6,325 nucleotides of DNA from Thermoplasmatota archaeon (GCA_028716125.1 JAQUQK010000115.1:1-6325), one strand, 5' to 3'; numbered from the stretch's first letter, positions 1 to 5,509 are shown. Made by a program: numbers and translations. The notes: generated from the sequence alone by a model not told the origin.

Positions 1-1
1 T

Positions 2-541
2 CCATGGCAGACGATGCTCTTGTCGATTGCCGTTTATGTCGGTCTTCCACTCTTAGCAGGATATTACTCGCGCAAGAAAATCATACAGAAAAAGGGAATG
101 CCATGGTTCGAGGGAAAATTCGCGCCAAGCCTGAAATACGTTTCAATGACCGCCCTTCTAATCACGCTCGTAATTCTTTTCGCGCTTCAGGGCAAGGTCA
201 TCGTGGAACAGCCAGCCGTGATTGGAATGATTGCGCTCCCGCTTTACATCCAGACTATGCTGATTTTCGGCATTTCATACGTCGCGGCAAAGCTCATCGG
301 CCTGCCGTATGAGGATGCGGCGCCTTCCGCGCAGATTGGCGCATCCAACCACTTTGAAGTGGCGATTGCGGTTGCAACGATGCTATTCGGGTTGAATTCG
401 GGCGCGGCGCTTGCAACCGTTGTGGGCGTCCTGGAAGAAGTCCCGGTGATGTTGTCTCTAGTCTACATCTGCACGAAGACGAAAGGATGGTTTGCGCCAA
501 AAGTCAAGGGAACGCCGATTGCAGCGCCTGCGGAAAAGTGA
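2..541 (+). CDS. acr3: Acr3-type arsenite efflux permease, C-terminal part (5' end outside window)
   Basis: This membrane permease of the Acr3 (BASS-like) family would extrude arsenite from the cytoplasm. The frame is open from the first bases, so only the last 179 residues are present; family members have roughly 350 residues and ten membrane helices, so about half is missing, including the helix-4 region with the family's essential cysteine. About four to five hydrophobic helices are visible. The family signature is the pair of adjacent segments SNHFEVAIAVATMLFGL and ATVVGVLEEVPVMLSLV, which form the last two helices and carry conserved glutamates. The tail KVKGTPIAAPAEK is short and cytoplasmic-looking. 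An ATG at base 14 falls inside a helix and is not the true start. The gene is followed within a few bases by the DUF2703 gene and then arsC, which supports the arsenic assignment. The family call is confident; substrate range (arsenite only, or also antimonite) cannot be read from the sequence. Confidence 0.93.
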   Translation, partial: PWQTMLLSIAVYVGLPLLAGYYSRKKIIQKKGMPWFEGKFAPSLKYVSMTALLITLVILFALQGKVIVEQPAVIGMIALPLYIQTMLIFGISYVAAKLIGLPYEDAAPSAQIGASNHFEVAIAVATMLFGLNSGAALATVVGVLEEVPVMLSLVYICTKTKGWFAPKVKGTPIAAPAEK

Positions 542-551
542 GATGATTGCC

Positions 552-947
552 ATGGAAAAAATGAAAGCCGTAACAATCGAATGGCAGCGGCTGGTAATCG
601 ACGAGCGAAAAACAACCTGTCCAAGATGCGGCTCGACAGAAAAATCACTGGATTTGGCAATTCAAGAACTGAAGCGCCTCGGAATAGAAGCAAAGCTAAA
701 GAAGAAAACCCTGAGCCTTGCGCAATTTAGCAAAATCCCAACCGAATCAAACAGGATATTAATCAACGGCCGTCCATTGGAATATTGGCTTGGGGCGAAA
801 ACAGGCAAAAGCGCATGCTGTTCGGTCTGCGGAGACAGCGAGTGCCGGACAATTGAATTGGGCAAAAAAGTCTATGAAACCATTCCTGCAGATTTGATAG
901 TTCGGGCTTGTGTAAAAGCGGCGCAAAAAGAGAAGGAAGAAAAATGA
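552..947 (+). CDS. DUF2703 family cysteine-rich protein in the arsenic operon
   Basis: I recognise the DUF2703 family, which has no established function that I know of. The 131-residue product begins with a strand (AVTIEWQRL), then CPRC at residues 23-26, a helix (about 28-43), a strand (45-54), and the segment SNRILINGRPLEYWLGA (66-82). This order resembles a thioredoxin-like fold with a CxxC active site. A second cluster follows: C89, C90, C93 and C98, then a final helix with a Lys/Glu tail. No signal peptide or membrane helix is seen, so it should be cytoplasmic. ATG 552 is preferred because GTGA at 538-541 lies 10 bases upstream and the family N-terminus is short; ATG 543 and ATG 561 are alternatives. 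The gene starts just after the acr3 stop and overlaps arsC by ATGA, so translation is probably coupled. Possible roles are electron donor for ArsC or arsenite binding; both are inference. Confidence 0.85.
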   Translation: MEKMKAVTIEWQRLVIDERKTTCPRCGSTEKSLDLAIQELKRLGIEAKLKKKTLSLAQFSKIPTESNRILINGRPLEYWLGAKTGKSACCSVCGDSECRTIELGKKVYETIPADLIVRACVKAAQKEKEEK

Positions 948-1354
948 AAACCATCCTCTTTATCTGCACCCACAACTCGGCGCGCTCCCAGATGGCGGAA
1001 GGACTGATTAATGCACTTTACGGCGGGAAGTTCAAGGCGTTCAGCGCAGGAACGAATCCAATCGGTGTAAATCCACATGCAATCCGTGCAATGGCGGAAA
1101 TAGGAATAGACATATCCGGCCACCACTCCAAGCGCTTGACCGAGTTCCTTGGAAAAAAGATTGATTATGTAATCACAGTCTGCGACAGCGCAAACGAATC
1201 CTGCCCGGTTTTTCCGGGTGCGGCCAATCGCCTGCACTGGAGCTTCCCCGACCCTTCGGCAGTGAAAGGAAGCGAAACTGCAAAAATGGATGCGTTCAGA
1301 AAGGTGCGCGACGACATAAAGAGCAAAATAGGGGAATTTTTTGGAAAATCGTAA
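944..1354 (+). CDS. arsC: Arsenate reductase, thioredoxin-coupled low-molecular-weight phosphatase type (ArsC)
   Basis: This cytoplasmic enzyme would reduce arsenate to arsenite, the form that Acr3 exports. The 136-residue product has the phosphatase P-loop CTHNSAR (C8 to R14, C-x5-R), followed by SQMAEG. VITVCDSANESCPVF provides C80 and C87, and FPDPS provides the general-acid aspartate D103. The spacing equals that of the staphylococcal plasmid pI258 enzyme (Cys10, Cys82, Cys89, Asp105) with a constant offset of two, so the whole triple-cysteine relay is present. This places it in the thioredoxin-dependent class, not the glutaredoxin class. ATG 944 is chosen because it overlaps the upstream stop as ATGA, follows GGAAGA at 934-939, and leaves the P-loop at the usual distance from the N-terminus. 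A plain protein tyrosine phosphatase role is unlikely, given C80/C87 and the acr3 linkage. Confidence 0.96.
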   Translation: MKTILFICTHNSARSQMAEGLINALYGGKFKAFSAGTNPIGVNPHAIRAMAEIGIDISGHHSKRLTEFLGKKIDYVITVCDSANESCPVFPGAANRLHWSFPDPSAVKGSETAKMDAFRKVRDDIKSKIGEFFGKS

Positions 1355-1425
1355 AATTACAGGCAAAAAAGAATTAGATTTAATCGGCGGTTATGATCTG
1401 TATTCCGCCGTTCCTGTAATTTACG
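1350..1425. repeat. Nested inverted repeat across the convergent arsC / winged-helix 3' ends
   Basis: The left arm CGTAAAATTACAGG (1350-1363) includes the arsC stop codon. It is matched by CCTGTAATTTACG (1413-1425) near the end of the minus-strand winged-helix gene: 13 pairs with a single extra A. Inside lies a second pair, CGGCGG (1385-1390) and CCGCCG (1405-1410), with a 14-base loop. Transcripts from either strand could fold here, so it may mark or protect the 3' ends of both convergent messages. It could also be a scar of template switching. The function is not proven. Confidence 0.5.
1365..1370 (-). terminator. Oligo-T terminator candidate for the winged-helix gene
   Basis: The minus strand carries six T residues starting nine bases after the winged-helix stop codon. 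Archaeal RNA polymerase can terminate at such T tracts without a strong hairpin. The tract also lies inside the inverted repeat described above. Support is position only. Confidence 0.35.
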
Positions 1426-1598
1426 TTAAGCTTCTTTGGCGTCTTTTTCGTAAGGCAGGCCAGCGCGCAGTAGACCTCGTCCTCAGAAACGCCGAGAGCC
1501 TTTGCCGCGTCGGAGCCGTGGAAGTGCTTTGTGACGAAATCCATCTTGCACAAGTATTCGTAGAGGCGCTTTTCGAAATCCGTGAGTTCCTCAGCCAT
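1380..1598 (-). CDS. Small winged helix-turn-helix protein (putative DNA-binding)
   Basis: The 72-residue product has the layout of a single winged-helix domain: a first helix (residues 5-18), a helix-turn-helix around residues 29-52 (SDAAKALGVSEDEVYCALAC), and a short two-strand wing (KLNVNYRNGGIQIIT, 56-70). It is basic around the wing and would be a cytoplasmic, nucleic-acid-binding protein, perhaps a regulator. Three cysteines occur (C17, C44, C48), two of them one turn apart on the putative recognition helix, but the ELCVCDL metal box of ArsR repressors is absent. It converges on arsC and shares an inverted repeat with it, so a link to arsenic is possible but unproven. ATG 1598 has no Shine-Dalgarno; a TATA-like element 32 bases upstream suggests a leaderless or nearly leaderless message. 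The specific family is not recognised. Confidence 0.72.
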   Translation of the reverse strand: MAEELTDFEKRLYEYLCKMDFVTKHFHGSDAAKALGVSEDEVYCALACLTKKTPKKLNVNYRNGGIQIITAD

Positions 1599-1624
1599 TG
1601 TTATCGGGGGAGAATAAAGTATGC

Positions 1625-1635
1625 GGTTTATAACC
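1625..1635 (-). promoter_or_regulatory. TATA-like promoter element for the winged-helix gene
   Basis: The minus strand reads GGTTATAAACC, preceded by a purine-rich AAGAAA resembling a BRE. Its centre is 32 bases from the ATG at 1598. Archaeal transcription usually starts about 25 bases after the box centre, so the leader would be only a few bases, in keeping with the lack of a ribosome binding site. Confidence 0.6.
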
Positions 1636-1657
1636 TTTCTTAGGCATTGATAGCGGA

Positions 1658-1687
1658 CGCGTTTGGGTGTGATTTACGTCAAACGCG
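1658..1687 (-). terminator. Hairpin immediately downstream of the membrane-protein gene
   Basis: CGCGTTTG (1658-1665) and CAAACGCG (1680-1687) form a perfect 8-base stem with a 14-base loop. On the minus strand it begins three bases after the stop codon of the 237-residue membrane protein. It could act as a terminator or 3' stabiliser, although no T tract follows. It also lies about 23 bases upstream of the winged-helix gene's TATA element, so an operator role is an alternative. Confidence 0.4.
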
Positions 1688-1690
1688 CAT

Positions 1691-2404
1691 TCAAAGGGGC
1701 GGCGCGGGCTTTGTCAGGAATCCTTCCTGTATCGCGGACATTATGTCGCTTACTGCATTTGGATTACTAGTCTGGCCTACTGACCCCATCGAAACACCTC
1801 CAACAATAAGTGTACTCTCCACCTGTACCTGGCAACTTATGAATGCTATGGTGGCTCCTAATGTCTTGGCATCGTAAAGGCTCAGGCTGACCGCCATGAA
1901 TTTTCCCTTGATATTATAGCCCGTGTCTGGCTGAGTATATGCGGACTGGTAAAAATCGACCGATGTCATTACGCCATCATATTTTCCTATTTGTATCGGC
2001 TCCTCTTTCATGCTGGCGTTGTCCACAGTCGTATAATCCCCTAGCCCATTCATGAAGCCCCGACGCATCATGTTCATTGCCTCGTTGCTGTACAGTCCCT
2101 TGAATAGAGGATATGAGTATGTATATACGATAACCATGCCCCAAGTTCCTCCAGTATACTCATAAGACTCAGTTGTAACATCACTCATTCCAGATTGCTG
2201 GAAACGAGTTTCCCTTTTAAATTCAAGATTATGCGAAGTGGCAATGTCGTGATTGAGATATGCGCATTTATACGGTTCGATCCGCATATAGCCCCACATG
2301 GACGGCCCGACGATCCACAGGGTTAGCGTAATATAGAAAAGCACTTTCAGGCGGCGCATTCCTTTCGGAGTTTTTGGCGGCAGCCTGTCAAGAAATCCTG
2401 CCAT
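1691..2404 (-). CDS. Single-pass membrane protein of unknown function with large outer domain
   Basis: I do not recognise this family. The 237-residue product has a basic N-terminus (residues 1-20, with K and R before the helix), one hydrophobic segment at about 20-40 (LKVLFYITLTLWIVGPSMWG), and then about 195 mostly polar residues rich in Tyr, Ser, Thr and Gly. The charge pattern suggests that the large domain is outside the cell. Its alternating hydrophobic pattern and a final amphipathic helix (SDIMSAIQEGF) loosely recall PsbP/Mog1-like lipoprotein domains, a weak impression only. There is no lipobox. GC is clearly lower than in neighbouring genes (about 38 to 47% in blocks I counted, versus 58 to 60%), which hints at a separate origin. 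ATG 2404 lies about 29 bases from a TATA-like element and lacks a Shine-Dalgarno, which fits leaderless expression from the divergent promoter region. Confidence 0.75.
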   Translation of the reverse strand: MAGFLDRLPPKTPKGMRRLKVLFYITLTLWIVGPSMWGYMRIEPYKCAYLNHDIATSHNLEFKRETRFQQSGMSDVTTESYEYTGGTWGMVIVYTYSYPLFKGLYSNEAMNMMRRGFMNGLGDYTTVDNASMKEEPIQIGKYDGVMTSVDFYQSAYTQPDTGYNIKGKFMAVSLSLYDAKTLGATIAFISCQVQVESTLIVGGVSMGSVGQTSNPNAVSDIMSAIQEGFLTKPAPPL

Positions 2405-2427
2405 GCATATCTCAATATGGAGACGTT

Positions 2428-2439
2428 GCTTTTAAATTC
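2428..2439 (-). promoter_or_regulatory. TATA-like element for the membrane-protein gene
   Basis: The minus strand reads GAATTTAAAAGC, with its centre about 29 bases upstream of the ATG at 2404. No Shine-Dalgarno lies between them, so the transcript probably starts at or next to the start codon. It faces away from a near-identical box on the other strand in the same 91-base gap. Confidence 0.6.
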
Positions 2440-2465
2440 ATCCGTGGGCTGTATGCAAAACTACT

Positions 2466-2477
2466 AAATTTAAAACC
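2466..2477 (+). promoter_or_regulatory. TATA-like element for the 142-residue gene and pyrH-adk-MFS run
   Basis: AAATTTAAAACC has its centre about 24 bases upstream of the ATG at 2496, again without a Shine-Dalgarno. It is the only good promoter candidate upstream of the four-gene + strand cluster, so it may drive all of it. Its core matches the divergent box at 2428-2439. Confidence 0.6.
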
Positions 2478-2495
2478 AGATGACATGGCGATTAA

Positions 2496-2924
2496 ATGCC
2501 AGTAAAGAACGTCGAATTGCAATCCATAGAGGCGCGCAGGTTTTCAAGGCTTGACGAGAAGCCCCAGCAGTTGCGCATCGACCACAACAGCACAATACGC
2601 AGCATCACCGAGGTTAATGACAAGGAGGCAAACATCGAATTCACATATACCTCCACATTCGGCGCCCTTGGAATGATACGCATGGAGGGCAAGATAACCT
2701 ACGACGGCGACGCGCCCGCAATTTCGCGCGAGTGGGCTATCACGCACAAGATGCCAGATGCAATCGCAAGCGAGATTCATACTGCGGTAATGCACATATG
2801 CGTCCCAGAGGCCGTTTTCCTTTCGCGCGAACTGCGCCTTCCCCCGCCAATACCGCTTCCGCAGGTCAGCTTCCAGAAGCCTCAGGACCAGCAAAAGCCG
2901 AAGTCAAGCCCTGAAGTCGCATAA
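2496..2924 (+). CDS. Conserved-looking small protein, possibly SecB-like
   Basis: The 142-residue product is soluble, with no signal or membrane helix. Residues 5-70 look strand-rich (VELQSIEARRF, STIRSITEVND, ANIEFTYTSTFG, GMIRMEGKITYDG). A helix follows at about 87-112 (PDAIASEIHTAVMHICVPEA), then the proline-rich LPPPIPLPQVSF (115-126) and a low-complexity tail rich in Pro, Gln and Lys. The order of four strands, a long helix and a Pro-rich end resembles the SecB export-chaperone fold, and SecB-like proteins are known in a few archaea. This is inference from pattern, not a recognised sequence match. It is the first gene of the run leading to pyrH, 29 bases upstream of it. ATG 2496 is supported by the TATA spacing; the ATG at 2485 is out of frame and hits a stop after six codons. 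A general name such as hypothetical protein would also be fair. Confidence 0.75.
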   Translation: MPVKNVELQSIEARRFSRLDEKPQQLRIDHNSTIRSITEVNDKEANIEFTYTSTFGALGMIRMEGKITYDGDAPAISREWAITHKMPDAIASEIHTAVMHICVPEAVFLSRELRLPPPIPLPQVSFQKPQDQQKPKSSPEVA

Positions 2925-2944
2925 TCAAATCATGTGAAAAGTCA

Positions 2945-2949
2945 GGTGA
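2945..2949 (+). promoter_or_regulatory. Shine-Dalgarno GGTGA of pyrH
   Basis: GGTGA, the classic archaeal ribosome binding site, ends four bases before the ATG at 2954 and fixes that start. It contrasts with the leaderless first gene of the cluster and suggests that pyrH is translated from an internal position of a longer message. Confidence 0.7.
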
Positions 2950-2953
2950 GCAA

Positions 2954-3637
2954 ATGGAGACCGTAGTCGTTTCAATTGGCGGCTCGATACTTGCGCCCGA
3001 AGCCATCGACCCTGAATTTGTGATGAAAATCGCGAAAATGCTAAAATCTGCATCCAAGAAATTCAAGGTTTATGCAGTCGTAGGCGGAGGAAAGACCGCG
3101 CGAAAGTACATTGACGCCGGGCGCGCAATCGGCGCGGATGAATTCACTCTTGACGACATGGGAATCGCGGCTACGCGCATGAATGCCAGACTTCTGATAG
3201 CGGCGCTTGGCGAAAGCGCAAATCCCGTTCCGCCGGAAGATGTAAATGATGCCGCAGTTCTTGGCAAGAAATACGAAATCGTCGTTATGGGTGGCACGGT
3301 TCCAGGGCACACCACAGACGCAGTCGCGGCAAGCCTTGCCGAAAAAGTGGGCGCGAAGCGCTTCATCAATGCCACGTCAATCGACGGCGTTTACACTGCA
3401 GACCCCAAGAAGGACAAGAATGCAAAGAAAATTGAAACCCTGACGCACAAAGAGCTCATGGAAATAGTTTCGAAGAACGGAATGGGCGCAGGCGTGAATT
3501 CGGTTATCGACCCTGTGGCGGCGCTTATACTTTTCAGGTCAAAACTGGAAACGCTCGTCGTAAACGGCTATGAACTCAAAGAACTTGAATCCGCAGTAAT
3601 GGGAAAGAAATTCAAAGGATCAATCATAAAATCTTGA
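2954..3637 (+). CDS. pyrH: UMP kinase, archaeal type
   Basis: UMP kinase transfers phosphate from ATP to UMP to give UDP, in pyrimidine nucleotide synthesis in the cytoplasm. The 227 residues match the short archaeal form of the amino acid kinase fold. Visible motifs are VVSIGGSILAP (5-15) for phosphate binding, VVGGGKTARKYI (42-53), MGGTVPGHTTDAVAASLAE (112-130) with the UMP-binding Thr/Asp region, and ATSIDGVYTADPKKDKNAKK (140-159), the nucleotide-binding loop. DPVAALIL (186-193) lies near the end. ATG 2954 is supported by GGTGA just upstream and by the family N-terminus. It lies 29 bases after the small SecB-like gene and 32 bases before adk, probably in one transcript, which joins two nucleoside monophosphate kinases. 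No truncation is apparent. Related kinases of this fold (aspartate, glutamate 5-kinase) are excluded by the TVPGHTTDA motif and length. Confidence 0.95.
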   Translation: METVVVSIGGSILAPEAIDPEFVMKIAKMLKSASKKFKVYAVVGGGKTARKYIDAGRAIGADEFTLDDMGIAATRMNARLLIAALGESANPVPPEDVNDAAVLGKKYEIVVMGGTVPGHTTDAVAASLAEKVGAKRFINATSIDGVYTADPKKDKNAKKIETLTHKELMEIVSKNGMGAGVNSVIDPVAALILFRSKLETLVVNGYELKELESAVMGKKFKGSIIKS

Positions 3638-3659
3638 TTTTTTCATTCAAGCATTTCAA

Positions 3660-3666
3660 AGGTGGT
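3660..3666 (+). promoter_or_regulatory. Shine-Dalgarno AGGTGGT of adk
   Basis: AGGTGGT lies three bases before the ATG at 3670. It decides that start over an upstream in-frame TTG at 3634, which overlaps the pyrH stop and would add twelve residues before the conserved MKLILLGAPG N-terminus. Confidence 0.7.
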
Positions 3667-3669
3667 AAA

Positions 3670-4314
3670 ATGAAACTAATACTCCTAGGAGCGCCAGGCG
3701 CAGGAAAGGGAACGCACGCACAGCAGATTTCAGAGAAATACAATATCCCTCAGATTTCAACAGGCGACATGCTGAGAGCGGCGGTTGCAGCAAAAACCCC
3801 AACCGGCATTCGCGCAGACGAATTCATGAAGAAAGGCGCGCTTGTTCCGGACGAAATCGTGCTTGACCTTCTCCGCGAAAGGATAAAGCAGCCGGACGCG
3901 AAGAAAGGTTTTGTCCTCGACGGATTCCCGCGCACCATACCTCAGGCGGATGCGCTTGGCAAGATTACTGGCATTGATATCGTCATAAATATCGAAGCGC
4001 AGGATGAAGTCATAATCGACCGCATAGTGAACCGCAGGTCGTGCTCAAACAAATCCTGCAACGCGATTTACAACATAAAGAACAAGAAGCCGAAAAAGGA
4101 AGGAATCTGCGACATCTGCGGCTCGCCTCTTTACCAGCGCGCAGACGACAACGAGGCCACGGTTCGCAACAGGCTTGCGGCGTATCACAAGCAGACAGCA
4201 CCGCTCATCGATTATTATGCGAAGAAGGGCAAGCTCACAAGCGTGAAAAGCATCGGCATAATGGAGACTTTTGATGTTCTTCAGAAAATCCTCGACGGGA
4301 TCAAGCCAAAATAA
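3670..4314 (+). CDS. adk: Adenylate kinase, long bacterial type with cysteine LID
   Basis: Adenylate kinase interconverts ATP plus AMP and two ADP, balancing the cytoplasmic adenylate pool. The 214 residues equal the usual length of the long bacterial enzyme. Motifs in order are P-loop GAPGAGKGT (7-15), AMP-site STGDMLRAAV (30-39), FVLDGFPRT (81-89), the LID domain from about R122 to D160 with C125, C130, C147 and C150, and the arginine-bearing ATVRNRLAAYH (163-173). The LID cysteines likely bind zinc, but the first pair is spaced C-x4-C (CSNKSC) instead of the common C-x2-C; the rest (x16, C-x2-C) is standard. Many archaea have a different, shorter AdkA enzyme, so this form is notable beside an archaeal UMP kinase. 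The start follows AGGTGGT. The 3' end overlaps the MFS gene by 41 bases. Confidence 0.97.
   Translation: MKLILLGAPGAGKGTHAQQISEKYNIPQISTGDMLRAAVAAKTPTGIRADEFMKKGALVPDEIVLDLLRERIKQPDAKKGFVLDGFPRTIPQADALGKITGIDIVINIEAQDEVIIDRIVNRRSCSNKSCNAIYNIKNKKPKKEGICDICGSPLYQRADDNEATVRNRLAAYHKQTAPLIDYYAKKGKLTSVKSIGIMETFDVLQKILDGIKPK
4263..4266 (+). promoter_or_regulatory. Shine-Dalgarno GGAG of the MFS gene, inside adk
   Basis: GGAG is seven bases upstream of the ATG at 4274 and lies wholly within the adk coding region. It supports the overlapping start and argues against a later start at the next in-frame ATG near 4343, which would cut the first membrane helix. Confidence 0.5.
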
Positions 4315-5509
4315 CAATGGCACAATCGTATTCTACTTTGCAATGGCCATATTCGGGCTTGGCGGCGGTATTGTCGGCAATTTCATTACGCCGTACCTGA
4401 AATCGCTCGGAGTCAGCGAGAGCGTCATCGGCTTTCTCGTAAGCGCAGGCGCTCTTGGGGCGATGCTCGTTTCCATGCCGGGAGGCAGGCTTGCAGATGC
4501 GCTGGGGCCGAAAAGCACGATAATTATCTACATGTCATCGGTATCGATGCTGATAGCGCTTTTCCCGGTGCTTGCGTTTCCTGCGGCCGCCATGGCAATT
4601 TACGTAATGCACAGCGCCACCCGCGGCCTTGACATGCCTTCCACGACCCCATACATATACGGAACGACGAAAATGCACAACCGCGCCAAGGGAATGTCAT
4701 TTTACATGCTGACGTTCTACGTTGGCGGGATAGCAGGGCCCGTGATAGGAGGATATGTCGCAGACAATATTGGAATGCGCTACGCTTTTATCGCAAGCGC
4801 ACTTGTATGCGCCGCCGCGCTCCTATCGTCACTGGCTCTCCCCTCTCCTTCCAGCTTAAATTCGGCGGCAAATGCGAAAAGGCCGATATTCAGCATTTCA
4901 GACATAAAAGAGATGTTCGCGGTTCCCGGCTTCAAGGGGCTTGTATTTCGGGGAATTGCCTTGCAGGTGCTCAACGGCATATCGACGACGGTGTTCTCGA
5001 TATTCATAATATATTACCTCGGGCTTACAAAGCAGTCTGCAGGATTCGTCTTCGGCCTCGCTTCGGTCGCAGGCCTTATCACTACGCCGATTGGAGGGTT
5101 GCTGTCAGATAAGATCGGGCGAAAGATTCCCGTGGTGATCGGATGCCTGGTCGGCGCAGTCTGCTTTTCGCTCGTCCCGCTTGCATCCGCTTTCCCCCAG
5201 GAAATGCGCTTTCCCGCAATATGCCTGCTTGCGGCAGCGCAAAGCGCAGGATTTGGCCTTAGCAATCCCTCGATAATGGCGCTGATGGCCGAGACAATGC
5301 CCCAGGGACGCATTGGTACTGGAATGGGCGTTTATTACACCGTAGCAACAATTGGCTGGGTGGCGGGAGCGCCAATAGCAGGAGTGCTGTTTGAGGCGAA
5401 CCCGATAATGCCATTCATGCTTGGCGGGCTTGTAACCCTCGCGTCAGTAATAATTTTCGTCCGCTTTGTGCCCGAAACTTCCGGGAAAAAAGAGATTACA
5501 AGTCCTTGA
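4274..5509 (+). CDS. Major facilitator superfamily (MFS) transporter
   Basis: This 411-residue inner-membrane protein has the two-bundle MFS layout, with about twelve hydrophobic segments in two halves joined by a polar cytoplasmic loop at about residues 190-222. The loop motif between helices 2 and 3 is GGRLADALGPK (70-80), repeated in the second half as GGLLSDKIGRK (274-284), which is the superfamily's motif A. GPVIGGYVADNIGMRYAF around helix 5 resembles the motif C region of drug-proton antiporters, so efflux is plausible, but the substrate cannot be told. ATG 4274 keeps the first helix (17-35) complete and follows GGAG at 4263-4266 by seven bases; TTG 4271 is one codon upstream. The start lies inside adk in another frame, so translation may be coupled. 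The 3' end overlaps the opposite-strand pcm gene by 14 bases. Confidence 0.93.
   Translation: MFFRKSSTGSSQNNNGTIVFYFAMAIFGLGGGIVGNFITPYLKSLGVSESVIGFLVSAGALGAMLVSMPGGRLADALGPKSTIIIYMSSVSMLIALFPVLAFPAAAMAIYVMHSATRGLDMPSTTPYIYGTTKMHNRAKGMSFYMLTFYVGGIAGPVIGGYVADNIGMRYAFIASALVCAAALLSSLALPSPSSLNSAANAKRPIFSISDIKEMFAVPGFKGLVFRGIALQVLNGISTTVFSIFIIYYLGLTKQSAGFVFGLASVAGLITTPIGGLLSDKIGRKIPVVIGCLVGAVCFSLVPLASAFPQEMRFPAICLLAAAQSAGFGLSNPSIMALMAETMPQGRIGTGMGVYYTVATIGWVAGAPIAGVLFEANPIMPFMLGGLVTLASVIIFVRFVPETSGKKEITSP
5486..5491 (-). terminator. Oligo-T terminator candidate for pcm
   Basis: The minus strand has six T residues starting four bases after the pcm stop codon, a position typical for archaeal T-tract termination. 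The tract lies inside the last codons of the MFS gene on the other strand. Confidence 0.4.

Noticed and set aside
4..312. 102-codon + strand open frame at the left edge
   Set aside because: It overlaps the Acr3 permease in another frame, and only the permease frame shows membrane helices and family motifs.
492..551. Extended N-terminus of the DUF2703 gene (start at 492)
   Set aside because: The extra residues would lie inside acr3, are Arg-rich and unlike the family, and lack a ribosome binding site.
1337..1342. T6 run as a terminator for the ars operon
   Set aside because: It lies before the arsC stop codon and encodes the Phe-Phe of the conserved C-terminus, so it is simply coding sequence.
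872..1366. Long open frame (164 codons) on the minus strand opposite arsC
   Set aside because: It is antisense to a gene with complete ArsC active-site residues, has no recognisable domain, and its composition is what arsC codons would give when read backwards.
1380..1598. Calling the winged-helix gene arsR
   Set aside because: The ELCVCDL metal-binding box and ArsR length are absent, and it is convergent with, not upstream of, the ars genes.
1341..1643. 100-codon + strand open frame opposite the winged-helix gene
   Set aside because: It starts at TTG inside arsC without a ribosome binding site and shows no domain. The minus strand encodes a clear helix-turn-helix with its own TATA-like box.
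1599..1690. Small RNA or tRNA gene in the 92-base gap
   Set aside because: There is no cloverleaf, TPsiC-like GTTCGA or anticodon arm. The gap is explained by the hairpin and the TATA-like element.
3634..3669. TTG start for adk adding twelve residues
   Set aside because: The AGGTGGT site and the conserved MKLILLGAPG N-terminus both point to ATG 3670.
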